47,506 bases of DNA. Origin: Streptococcus pseudopneumoniae. Lineage in GTDB: Bacteria; Bacillota; Bacilli; Lactobacillales; Streptococcaceae. The stretch spans positions 1-47,506 of the forward strand of contig NZ_JVRR01000075.1 in NCBI RefSeq assembly GCF_001070715.1. Direction: 5' to 3'. This document shows positions 19,220 through 26,902 of this stretch, piece after piece (position 1 is the stretch's first letter; every line of letters begins with the position of its first letter). The notes under the pieces are model-generated. The model was not told the origin of the DNA, made no database searches, and saw only the letters and a program-made list of their open reading frames with translations. The translations under genes were made by a program, and so were the position numbers.

Positions 19220-19260
19220 ATGGGCTCGCACGAATTTAGACAACCCTTTCCTTTCTGTGT

Positions 19261-20367
19261 TTAAATAATTGCTTTTCGTGTGACGACGGCGACGCCTTCT
19301 GGTGCCCAGACTGCGACTTTGGCAGTACCTATTACACGGATCCAGCCGAGTCCAGAGATGACTAGGTCTGTCTTTTCCTTAATGTTAAATACATGCTGGA
19401 CTAGTTTTGGAAAACCTTCCTTTTCCCTGCTATTTGGTGGTGTCAGAAGGGTTCCTAGGTGCTTGTCGTAGAAAGCACCAGCGCTTTCAAGCTTAGTACG
19501 ATGGAGTTTCAATTCATTGTCAAAGAAGGCAGTGAAACCTTGCTTTTCACCTGCAATGAAATCAAATCGTCCGAGACCACCCAAAAACAGGGTTTGTTCA
19601 GGATTGAGCTGATAGGTCTTAGGTTTGATTTCCTTTTTGGGGCTGACATACTTGAGGTTTTTAGCAGTCAAATAATGGGCCATCTGGTGACGGTGGATAA
19701 TTCCCGGCGTATCGTAGATATAAGAACCATCATCAAGCGGAATCTCAATCTTATCCAAGGTTGTCCCTGGGAAGCGCGAAGTCGTGATGACATTCTGATC
19801 ACCCGTAATTTCTTGGATAATGGCATTGATAAGAGTTGATTTTCCAACGTTGGTCACACCGACCACATAGACATCGCGGCCCTTACGGTAGTGTTCAATC
19901 TTGTCAATGACTTCCTTAATGGCATGTTTGTTTTGTGCTGAAGTTAGGACAACATCGACTGGACGAAGTCCTTCTTCGTGGGCACGCTCCATGAGCCACT
20001 GGCTAATCTTGCCCGGTTTAACTGACTTAGGTAGGATATCTTTTTTATTTCCGGCCAAGAGGACATCATTGCCTGATACAAAACGTGGCAAGCCTGGGAT
20101 GACAGAGCCATTAAAATCAAAGATATCAATGACATTGACCACTAAAGCATCACTGTCCCCCACCTCGTGCAAGAGCTTGAGGAAATCATCGTCCGTCAAC
20201 TGGACATCCGTGATCTCATTATAGTGGCGGAGACGGAAACAGCGTTGGCAATAGACTTCGCCAGTCTCCAAACCTTTTTCAAGTGCCGACTGGGGGGTAA
20301 AACCAAGACCAGCCTTATCTGTCGTCTGAATGGTTGCTCCACAACCAATACAGAGAATTTCTTCCAT
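19261..20367 (-). CDS. yqeH: Circularly permuted ribosome-assembly GTPase YqeH
   Basis: YqeH acts in small-subunit assembly. A zinc finger is formed by Cys6, Cys9, Cys40 and Cys43. The GTPase motifs appear in permuted order: G4 NKKD (107-110), G1 GVTNVGKST (170-178), then TTSRFPGTT and G3 DTPG (219-222). A C-terminal RNA-binding region completes 368 residues. The start lies three bases after the yqeG stop. Several streptococci have aroE between yqeH and yhbY; here there is only the hairpin spacer. Confidence 0.96.
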   Translation of the reverse strand: MEEILCIGCGATIQTTDKAGLGFTPQSALEKGLETGEVYCQRCFRLRHYNEITDVQLTDDDFLKLLHEVGDSDALVVNVIDIFDFNGSVIPGLPRFVSGNDVLLAGNKKDILPKSVKPGKISQWLMERAHEEGLRPVDVVLTSAQNKHAIKEVIDKIEHYRKGRDVYVVGVTNVGKSTLINAIIQEITGDQNVITTSRFPGTTLDKIEIPLDDGSYIYDTPGIIHRHQMAHYLTAKNLKYVSPKKEIKPKTYQLNPEQTLFLGGLGRFDFIAGEKQGFTAFFDNELKLHRTKLESAGAFYDKHLGTLLTPPNSREKEGFPKLVQHVFNIKEKTDLVISGLGWIRVIGTAKVAVWAPEGVAVVTRKAII

Positions 20368-20369
20368 AG

Positions 20370-20897
20370 TTAAATTCCTTTTTTATATGTAATCGGTCCG
20401 TACTTTTCAGTGATTTTTCGCTTCACACGGCGCTCACGAGCTCGGTTGATCTGCGTTTTGATCGAGTCATGTTGGACCAAGGGTTTGACTAAAATCGAGC
20501 GAATGCCTGCACGGTGGGCTGCTCGTATATCTGTCATGAGCTGGTCGCCAACCATGACCACTTCACTTTTCTCATAATGAAATTCCTTCATGGCACGGTC
20601 AATCCCAAATGTGAAGGGCTTCAGAGCCCAATAAACGTAGTCAATCCCAAATTTCTCAACTGCGCGTTGAACTCGTTTTTTAGTGTTATTTGATACCACA
20701 ATGATGCGAATGCCCGCGTCCCGAAGATCATGTAGCCATTGCTTCATCTCTGGCGTCCCGTCAGGGTTGTTCCAAGCAATGAGGGTATTGTCCAAATCGA
20801 CCAAAACAGCCTTGATTCCATGCGCCTGCAGGCTTGGGACTGTCAGATCATAGACTGCTTCCACAGCAAAGTCTGGCATGTAGTTTTCAATCACCAT
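20370..20897 (-). CDS. yqeG: HAD-superfamily phosphatase YqeG (subclass IIIA)
   Basis: HAD motifs are clear: VLVDLDNTL with the Asp34/Asp36 pair, VVSNNTKKR, and VGDQLMTDI as the terminal acidic motif. The 175-residue protein belongs to the YqeG group, related to mitochondrial PGP phosphatase GEP4. Its bacterial substrate is not firmly known. It begins 16 bases after corA and is immediately followed by yqeH. Confidence 0.92.
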   Translation of the reverse strand: MVIENYMPDFAVEAVYDLTVPSLQAHGIKAVLVDLDNTLIAWNNPDGTPEMKQWLHDLRDAGIRIIVVSNNTKKRVQRAVEKFGIDYVYWALKPFTFGIDRAMKEFHYEKSEVVMVGDQLMTDIRAAHRAGIRSILVKPLVQHDSIKTQINRARERRVKRKITEKYGPITYKKGI

Positions 20898-20913
20898 TTT
20901 GGCTCCTTTTCTT

Positions 20914-21819
20914 TTATTTTCTAGTAATTTTCTTCAGCCATTGAGATAAGGCCACCCATAAAATCAAGCTAGTCATTAAGATATAAATCCAAGCATTTGG
21001 CTCTTCTGTAAATGGTAGAGGAACATTCATTCCGAAGAAACCTGTAATAACCGCAAGTACTGCTAGTAAGACGGAGATAATAGTCAAAATTGACAAACTA
21101 TCATTCAAGTTATTGTTTAGGATGTTGTTGTAAGAAGCTGAGAGTTGTTGCAAGACTTGAGAAATCAAGTCTGTCATAGACACCAACTGATGGGCTTCAA
21201 TCATGGCATCATCAAACTGCTCTCGTTCGACATCATTAAATCTCCGATAAAGAGCATGGCCCTGGATATGTTCCAAGAGGAGTCGATTTTGTTTTGCTGC
21301 TGCTGTCAAGTAAACCATACCAGTCTCCAAGTCAGAGAGGGCGAAGAGATTTTTCTTTGTTGTAGTTTGACGTAGCAAGGCACTAATTTCGTCCTTACTT
21401 TTATCCATCTCTTCAATGACAGGATAATAAGCGTTACTGATAATCTCTAAACCAGCAAAGAGAAACTTGTAAATAGAAAGCGACTCATGGCTATCCAGAT
21501 AAGCTGACATCTGATCAATGACATAAGCATTCTTATGGTTGCTGATGGTAATCATTCGTTGTCTTTCGACGATAAAGGTCATGGGAATCGCTTCATAATA
21601 TTCTTTGTCTTTTTCTAAATCAAGAACATTATAAATAAAGGTTACCGTCTCCGTTTCACGGTTATAATCCATATGAGCTCGTTCATTTCTATCCAGAGCA
21701 TACTCAATGGTTTCCTTGTCCAATCCATAGATGTCAGAAAGATCTTCCATATTTTTAATCTTATCCACATCAAGGTCTATCCAGGTACAACCATTGCCCA
21801 ACTGCTTTTCTAAAACCAT
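20914..21819 (-). CDS. corA: CorA-family magnesium/divalent cation transporter
   Basis: The 301-residue protein has a large cytoplasmic N-terminal domain and two membrane helices at the C-terminus (about 240-262 and 275-293). The signature GMN in TGFFGMNVP forms the pore entrance of CorA channels. Charged residues follow the last helix. It is the first gene of the operon leading to yqeG and yqeH, with an AAGGAGA ribosome-binding site. Confidence 0.93.
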   Translation of the reverse strand: MVLEKQLGNGCTWIDLDVDKIKNMEDLSDIYGLDKETIEYALDRNERAHMDYNRETETVTFIYNVLDLEKDKEYYEAIPMTFIVERQRMITISNHKNAYVIDQMSAYLDSHESLSIYKFLFAGLEIISNAYYPVIEEMDKSKDEISALLRQTTTKKNLFALSDLETGMVYLTAAAKQNRLLLEHIQGHALYRRFNDVEREQFDDAMIEAHQLVSMTDLISQVLQQLSASYNNILNNNLNDSLSILTIISVLLAVLAVITGFFGMNVPLPFTEEPNAWIYILMTSLILWVALSQWLKKITRK

Positions 21820-21845
21820 CTTTTCTCCTTTATTAAACTCTTTCT

Positions 21846-21854
21846 ATTGTACCA
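21846..21854 (-). promoter_or_regulatory. Extended -10 promoter of the corA operon
   Basis: The minus strand reads TGG-TACAAT, about 26 bases upstream of the corA ATG. There is no clear -35. Confidence 0.45.
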
Positions 21855-21876
21855 CAAATTACTTAAAATAACAGGT

Positions 21877-22437
21877 CTAGTCTGTGCGTGAGAAATTGCT
21901 AACAACTGTGATATTTCGGTTAGGAACAAAGTGAAGAGCTTGCTCCTCGCTACGAAGCTGGGTCGTACGAATACCGACACTAACCACCTTGCCTGATACA
22001 GTAATGGGGCCATTTGTCAGAACGACCTCATCTCCCACATCCAGTTGATGTTCAAAGAGGATGAAAAAGCCATTGATGACATCAGATAGAAAGCCTTGGG
22101 CTCCCATCCCAATGGCCACCCCAGCAATCCCGGCTCCAGCCAACAAACTAGATACAGGTAAGCCTAAAATCGATAAAATACAGTAGAGTAAGAAGAAATA
22201 TAGCGTATAATTAAACACATTTTCTAGTAAACGCGCAATAGTTTTTTGGCGACCAACATCATGATGAGACATTTTTAGAGAAGGTTTGACAATTCTCTGC
22301 ACCATAGTATGAAGCATTTTTTTAGCAATATAAAATACAATCAAAAGCAGTAAAAGAGAAATGACCTTGGTTAGAATATTCTCGATAATGGTTGTCACAT
22401 CTAGCTTTTCAATATAAGCTTGAATAAATTTTTGCAT
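21877..22437 (-). CDS. Short MscS-like mechanosensitive channel protein
   Basis: I start at MQKFIQAYIEKL, which follows AAAGGAG, rather than at the longer reading frame from 22482. Two or three membrane helices span about 25-110. The pore-lining helix is Gly/Ala-rich (AGAGIAGVAIGMGAQGF) and is followed by the beta domain (FEHQLDVGDEV, GKVVSVGIRTTQLR). The protein stops after FVPNRNITVVSNFSR with 186 residues. The C-terminal alpha/beta domain of E. coli-type MscS is absent, so this is a minimal or truncated family member. Gating of osmotic stress is inferred from the family. Confidence 0.82.
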   Translation of the reverse strand: MQKFIQAYIEKLDVTTIIENILTKVISLLLLLIVFYIAKKMLHTMVQRIVKPSLKMSHHDVGRQKTIARLLENVFNYTLYFFLLYCILSILGLPVSSLLAGAGIAGVAIGMGAQGFLSDVINGFFILFEHQLDVGDEVVLTNGPITVSGKVVSVGIRTTQLRSEEQALHFVPNRNITVVSNFSRTD

Positions 22438-22455
22438 ATAAAACTCCTTTATTTC

Positions 22456-22464
22456 ATTATACCA
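22456..22464 (-). promoter_or_regulatory. Extended -10 promoter of mscS-like gene
   Basis: The minus strand reads TGG-TATAAT, with the -10 ending 19 bases before the chosen start. It is divergent from the sstT promoter. Confidence 0.55.
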
Positions 22465-22517
22465 TATTTTCATCAGTCTCATTCTCCATAAATATTCAAA
22501 AAATAGACAGAAAATTC

Positions 22518-22546
22518 TTGATTTTGTCCATTATTTATACTATAAT
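22518..22546 (+). promoter_or_regulatory. Sigma-70 promoter of sstT
   Basis: TTGATT (22518-22523), a 17-base spacer and a perfect TATAAT (22541-22546) lie 29 bases before the sstT start. A ribosome-binding site AAGGAG (22564-22569) follows. Confidence 0.85.
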
Positions 22547-22575
22547 CATAATCACTACACAAAAAGGAGATTATT

Positions 22576-23781
22576 ATGAAAAGAATCATTCATGCTTGGA
22601 ACAAGGCAAGCCTTGTCAAGCGTATCTTGATTGGTATGCTTTGTGGGGGAATCCTAGGACTGACCCTTCCTAATCTCTCAGGAATTGGGCTACTCGGGGA
22701 TTTATTCGTTGGAGGTCTAAAAGCTGTTGCTCCTATCCTAGTCTTTGCTCTCGTTGCCAATGCCCTTTCCCAACATCAAAAGGGACAAGATAGCAATATG
22801 AAAACTGTTGTTTTCTTGTATATCCTAGGAACTTTTGCCGCTGCTCTTGTAGCTGTACTAGCAAGTTTCATCGTCCCTATTGAAATCACCCTAAATAGTG
22901 CTAATACCGATATTGCTCCACCAGATGGGATTGGACAGGTCCTCAGCAACCTCTTGCTCAAACTGGTTGACAACCCCGTCAACGCCCTGCTTACTGCTAA
23001 CTATATTGGAATCTTATCTTGGGCAGTCATTTTTGGAATTGCTATGAGAGAGGCCAGCAAAAATAGTAAAGAATTACTAAAAACTATCGCTGACGTGACT
23101 TCTAAAATTGTCGAATGGATCATCAATCTGGCTCCATTTGGAATCCTTGGTCTTGTTTTTAAAACCATTTCTGACAAGGGAATCGGAAGCCTTGCCAACT
23201 ACGGTATTTTATTGGTTCTATTAGTAACGACTATGCTTTTTGTTGCCCTTGTGGTCAACCCTTTGATTGCCTTCTTCTTTATGAGACGCAATCCTTACCC
23301 TCTAGTTTGGAACTGCCTCCGTGTCAGCGGTGTGACAGCCTTTTTCACTCGTAGTTCTGCGGCTAACATTCCTGTCAACATGAAACTCTGCCATGACCTT
23401 GGGCTAAACCCAGATACCTATTCTGTTTCTATCCCACTTGGTTCTACTATCAACATGGCAGGGGCAGCGATTACCATTAACGTTTTGACCCTTGCTGCAG
23501 TTAACACTCTTGGAATTCCTGTTGACTTTGCCACAGCCTTTGTCCTCAGTGTAGTGGCAGCTATCTCAGCCTGCGGTGCTTCTGGTATTGCTGGCGGTTC
23601 CCTCCTTCTTATCCCAGTTGCTTGTAGCCTTTTCGGTATTTCTAACGATATTGCCATGCAAGTTGTTGGGGTTGGATTTGTGATTGGTGTCATCCAAGAC
23701 TCATGTGAAACAGCCCTTAACTCTTCTACAGATGTCCTCTTTACCGCCGTTGCCGAATACGCAGCAGTCCGTAAAAAATAA
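22576..23781 (+). CDS. sstT: Serine/threonine:sodium symporter SstT
   Basis: SstT imports serine and threonine with sodium. It belongs to the DAACS family (GltP/DctA-like). The 401-residue protein has about eight membrane helices. Family features include [13 protein letters not shown] with the serine-rich re-entrant loop, [13 protein letters not shown] (the NMxG sodium site) and [16 protein letters not shown] near the end. It is a single plus-strand gene with its own promoter and terminator. Confidence 0.95.
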   Translation: MKRIIHAWNKASLVKRILIGMLCGGILGLTLPNLSGIGLLGDLFVGGLKAVAPILVFALVANALSQHQKGQDSNMKTVVFLYILGTFAAALVAVLASFIVPIEITLNSANTDIAPPDGIGQVLSNLLLKLVDNPVNALLTANYIGILSWAVIFGIAMREASKNSKELLKTIADVTSKIVEWIINLAPFGILGLVFKTISDKGIGSLANYGILLVLLVTTMLFVALVVNPLIAFFFMRRNPYPLVWNCLRVSGVTAFFTRSSAANIPVNMKLCHDLGLNPDTYSVSIPLGSTINMAGAAITINVLTLAAVNTLGIPVDFATAFVLSVVAAISACGASGIAGGSLLLIPVACSLFGISNDIAMQVVGVGFVIGVIQDSCETALNSSTDVLFTAVAEYAAVRKK

Positions 23782-23789
23782 CTCATAAA

Positions 23790-23816
23790 GGCAAGCCTGC
23801 TCAGGTCTTGTCTTTT
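23790..23816 (+). terminator. Terminator after sstT
   Basis: GGCAAG/CTTGTC with an inner CCTG/CAGG stem and one bulged base are followed by TTTT. It starts nine bases past the sstT stop. Confidence 0.75.
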
Positions 23817-23834
23817 ACGCTTTTATTCTAACTT

Positions 23835-23939
23835 ATACTCTTCGAAAATCAAATTCAAACCACGTCAGCTTCGCCTTGCCGTACTCAAGTACTGCCTACG
23901 GCTAGCTTCCTAGTTTGCTCTTTGATTTTCATTGAGTAT
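23835..23939. repeat. RUP element, complete (about 105 bp)
   Basis: It begins ATACTCTTCGAAAATC and ends GATTTTCATTGAGTAT, an imperfect inverted terminal repeat. Flanking T and A bases fit TA target duplication. The body (CACGTCAGCTTCGCCTTGCC ... CTAGCTTCCTAG) matches the other two copies in the window. It fills most of the space between the sstT terminator and the next start codon, leaving 15 bases before the ATG. Confidence 0.9.
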
Positions 23940-23954
23940 TATCAGGAAATTCTT

Positions 23955-24908
23955 ATGTCTATTAGCCAACGTACGATCAAGCTCATCTTAGCTACCTGTC
24001 TTGCCTGTTTCCTTGCTTATTTTCTCAATCTTTCCTCAGCAGTTTCGGCTGGAATTATCGCTCTCTTGAGCCTATCTGATACGCGTAGAAGTACCTTAAA
24101 ACTGGCTCGCAATCGCCTTTTTTCTATGCTTCTAGCTCTGGCTATCGGTGTTCTAGCTTTTCACTTGAGCGGATTTCATATCTGGAGTCTCGGCCTCTAT
24201 CTGGCCTTCTACGTTCCTTTAGCCTACAAGATGTGCTGGGAAATTGGCATCACACCAAGCACTGTTTTGGTTAGCCATCTCTTGATTCAAGAGTCAACCT
24301 CTCCAGACCTTCTAGTCAATGAATTCCTTCTCTTTGCTATCGGTACAGGATTTGCTTTACTGGTCAATCTCTACATGCCTTCACGAGAAGAGGAAATCCA
24401 GCACTACCACACATTGGTAGAAGAAAAGTTAAAAGATATCCTCCAGCGCTTTAAATACTATTTATCCAGAGGAGACGGACGCAACCAAGCACAGCTGGTA
24501 GCAGAATTAGACACGCTTTTGGAAGAAGCCCTCAGACTGGTCTATTTGGATCACTCTGACCACCTCTTTCACCAGACCGACTACCATATCCACTACTTTG
24601 AGATGAGACAGCGACAAAGTCGTATCCTGCGAAATATGGCCCAGCAAATCAACACCTGCCACCTAGCTGCCAGTGAAAGCCTGATTTTAGCGCAACTCTT
24701 TTCAAAAATTGCCGGTCAACTGAGTCAGACCAATCCTGCTTCTGATTTACTAGATGAAATCGAACGCTATCTGGAAGTCTTCCGCAACCGCAGTCTGCCC
24801 AAGACAAGAGAAGAATTTGAAACCCGTGCCACACTTCTTCAACTCCTACGTGAAGCCAAAACATTCATCCAAGTAAAAGTTGATTTTTACCAAAAATATG
24901 GACAGTAA
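23955..24908 (+). CDS. ArAE-family (aromatic acid exporter type) membrane protein
   Basis: This protein has about six hydrophobic helices in the first 145 residues. A mostly helical soluble C-terminal domain (about 150-317) resembles the ArAE_1 family. The start MSISQRTIKL follows CAGGAA seven bases upstream. An ATG at 23922 lies inside the RUP element and is rejected. The length is 317 residues. No substrate is known. The stop codon's last base is the first base of the RUP at 24908, so an insertion occurred exactly at the 3' end. With a terminator and a RUP upstream, its promoter is unclear. Confidence 0.8.
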   Translation: MSISQRTIKLILATCLACFLAYFLNLSSAVSAGIIALLSLSDTRRSTLKLARNRLFSMLLALAIGVLAFHLSGFHIWSLGLYLAFYVPLAYKMCWEIGITPSTVLVSHLLIQESTSPDLLVNEFLLFAIGTGFALLVNLYMPSREEEIQHYHTLVEEKLKDILQRFKYYLSRGDGRNQAQLVAELDTLLEEALRLVYLDHSDHLFHQTDYHIHYFEMRQRQSRILRNMAQQINTCHLAASESLILAQLFSKIAGQLSQTNPASDLLDEIERYLEVFRNRSLPKTREEFETRATLLQLLREAKTFIQVKVDFYQKYGQ

Positions 24909-25102
24909 TACTCTTCGAAAATCTCTTCAAACTACGTCAACTTCACCTTGCCGTATATAGGTTACTGACTTCGTCAGTTCTATCCACAACCTCAAAACGG
25001 TGTTTTGAGCTGACTTCGTCAGTTCTATCCACAACCTCAAAACAGTGTTTTGACCAGCCTGCGGCTAGCTTCCTAGTTTGCTCTTTGATTTTCATTTAGT
25101 AT
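24908..25102. repeat. RUP element, long form with internal 45-bp duplication
   Basis: It has the same ends as the copy at 23835 (ATACTCTTCGAAAATC, and a slightly changed CATTTAGTAT). The centre is expanded by a 45-base unit (starting TGACTTCGTCAGTTC, with an inner AAAAC...GTTTT hairpin) present twice, at 24966-25010 and 25011-25055. It lies between the conserved core and the SRRP/accessory Sec island. Confidence 0.88.
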
Positions 25103-25152
25103 AAAAAAGAAAACTTCAGACCAATCACAAAAGGTGAATATCTGAAGTTTTC
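25103..25152. terminator. Terminator of the accessory Sec operon
   Basis: Arms GAAAACTTCAGA (25109-25120) and TCTGAAGTTTTC (25141-25152) enclose a 20-base loop. T runs follow on both strands, so it may also stop transcription from the plus-strand gene. It begins three bases after the asp5 stop. Confidence 0.85.
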
Positions 25153-25154
25153 TT

Positions 25155-25379
25155 TTATTTGTAAGTTATCACCATAAAGGTTAATAGTAAAACGAATAAG
25201 GCCAAACTCACTAATAAGGTGAGCACCTTTACCAAGGTGTTGCTCTGCCAGTAACTTGGTTTACCAATATTACTAGTGGCATCCATGGAAAATAGTTGAT
25301 TTTGACGGGGTTGGATGGTTACCAATACAATCAAAGCAAGAGATAGGACAATAGCTAAAACAATCAGTATTTCAATCAT
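25155..25379 (-). CDS. asp5: Accessory Sec system protein Asp5 (SecG-like)
   Basis: This 74-residue protein has two hydrophobic helices (about 3-22 and 50-71) separated by a polar loop with a Gln-rich segment. It is the SecG-like layout of Asp5, which with Asp4 and SecY2 forms the accessory translocon for SRRP export. It is the last gene of the locus, four bases after asp4. Confidence 0.82.
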   Translation of the reverse strand: MIEILIVLAIVLSLALIVLVTIQPRQNQLFSMDATSNIGKPSYWQSNTLVKVLTLLVSLALFVLLLTFMVITYK

Positions 25380-25383
25380 AGGC

Positions 25384-25563
25384 CTACCTCAAGATCCCCA
25401 GCAAGGTAAAGAGCAAACCAATCAGAATCATTAATCCCAGTAAAAGTGAAAAAGTCTTACTAATCTTTTCCCCTCGGGTTTCTTTTTCCTTCTTGATGGG
25501 TTTTTGTTTCAACTCTTCCATGCGACCTTCAACGTCTTTGTAAAATAAATCTTCCTCTGACAT
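25384..25563 (-). CDS. asp4: Accessory Sec system protein Asp4 (SecE-like)
   Basis: A 59-residue reading frame starts MSEEDLFYKDVEGRMEELKQ. It has a charged amphipathic N-terminal half (Lys/Glu-rich to about residue 36) and one membrane helix at the C-terminus, the layout of SecE-like Asp4. Its ATG lies two bases beyond the gtfB stop at 25565, and it ends just before asp5. In pneumococcal and S. gordonii SRRP loci asp4-asp5 follow gtfB in exactly this way. Confidence 0.85.
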   Translation of the reverse strand: MSEEDLFYKDVEGRMEELKQKPIKKEKETRGEKISKTFSLLLGLMILIGLLFTLLGILR

Positions 25564-25564
25564 G

Positions 25565-26902
25565 TTAGCCTCCTAAAACAGTTTGCATGGTTTCCTGATA
25601 TCGCACCAAGTCAACATAATTTGCATGTTGGCCTTGTTTGACAAGTGCCTGACGCATTTGATCAACATCTGAAAGAGCCAATTTAATGGTCTCAACCAAA
25701 GCAACAACCTCACTACTTTCAAATAGATGTTCAGGAGCGATATAGAGTCTATTGTGCACCGTCTGATTAAATCCAAGAATCAAGAGATTGTGCTCAAAAG
25801 CCTGACGCACTGCCTGCAATAACTCATTGCTATAGTTGATATCCAAGTAAATATCCGACAGTTGATACAGCTCCTGAATCTTCTGTGGACTAGCATTCTG
25901 GTAGAGGACCACATTAGGATAGCGAAGCATATCTAAGAGCTTAGAAGACATCTCTGTCACCGCTGCGATACGGAAAGTAACATCAGGCAAAGCTTCTACG
26001 ATTGCTTCCACTTGCTCAATCTGATCGGAATTGGTCAAGATTAAGGCATCTCTTCGAAGGAAATTATCACGTTTGAACTGATAATGGTAACCCAAATGCA
26101 CAAACTGAGCATGGTATTTCTCGTCAGTCAACTCTAAAGCACGTTCATAAGTCGCCTTGTTGGGAATGATGATCTTCTTAGTACGCACATTATCACTTTC
26201 CAAAATCAACTGCATATTTCCCGGAATGGCATCATAGAGAGGTTCCTGCCAAACCAAGACATCTGAGCCAGATTTATCTGGATGATGGAAGGAAACCAAG
26301 AAAGGAGTCGCTAGAGTATTAAAGATAAGCTGACTTGTATCTATTTCTAAATCTTGCAAAAAGAAGGTGATAAATTCAACCTTATTTGTAAAGTAACGCA
26401 TGGACTGACCAGGCAAAGTCAATAAGATATCTCCCGTCACATGGTTTTCAAGTAAAACTTGTTGATCATTGACATCTTGATAAACTGTCATAATCGGCTC
26501 ACTATCTGCACTATAGGTCGTTATAGCAAAGCAAGCACCAAAGCGATTATAGCGGTCAACCTGACGTACTCTACCTTCTAGGTCTTTCCAGTCTACCTGT
26601 TTAACCAAGCGAGCCTGCATTCCATCAGCATAATGAATGACAGCTCTCTCCTGTGTCATATCCTCAATACGAGCAGACTGATTATTTCCTGAAATTTCCC
26701 AAAAAGCTGGAATAGGAACTTGGTTAAAATAAAGAGGTTTTCCCTTTTCATATCCTAGATAATAAGTAAAAGGAGAAACCAGACCATCAGGCAGAAAACC
26801 ATCTGCATCGATGACCACTCCAAGTTGAGAAAGACCAGTAGCGACTAGACTTTCATGTAAATCTCGACTTTCCTGACTATAACGATCATAAAGTTCAATC
26901 AT
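25565..26902 (-). CDS. gtfB: GtfB, non-catalytic partner of the O-GlcNAc transferase
   Basis: GtfB binds the serine-rich acceptor and stimulates GtfA, which adds the first GlcNAc. The 445-residue protein has an N-terminal beta-rich acceptor-binding part. Its C-terminal GT-B half starts at about 285 (ALILTNSDQIEQVEA) and carries a YLDIN motif at 352-356. The same module recurs in other proteins of this locus. There is no EX7E catalytic motif. The start overlaps the gtfA end by eight bases. Confidence 0.93.
   Translation of the reverse strand: MIELYDRYSQESRDLHESLVATGLSQLGVVIDADGFLPDGLVSPFTYYLGYEKGKPLYFNQVPIPAFWEISGNNQSARIEDMTQERAVIHYADGMQARLVKQVDWKDLEGRVRQVDRYNRFGACFAITTYSADSEPIMTVYQDVNDQQVLLENHVTGDILLTLPGQSMRYFTNKVEFITFFLQDLEIDTSQLIFNTLATPFLVSFHHPDKSGSDVLVWQEPLYDAIPGNMQLILESDNVRTKKIIIPNKATYERALELTDEKYHAQFVHLGYHYQFKRDNFLRRDALILTNSDQIEQVEAIVEALPDVTFRIAAVTEMSSKLLDMLRYPNVVLYQNASPQKIQELYQLSDIYLDINYSNELLQAVRQAFEHNLLILGFNQTVHNRLYIAPEHLFESSEVVALVETIKLALSDVDQMRQALVKQGQHANYVDLVRYQETMQTVLGG

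Noticed and set aside
23922..23954. Upstream ATG start for the ArAE-type gene
   Set aside because: These 11 codons lie largely inside the RUP element. The ATG at 23955 has a ribosome-binding site and begins the conserved membrane region.
24966..25055. Two 45-base repeats considered as a CRISPR-like array
   Set aside because: The units are directly adjacent without spacers, lie within a RUP element, and no cas gene is near.
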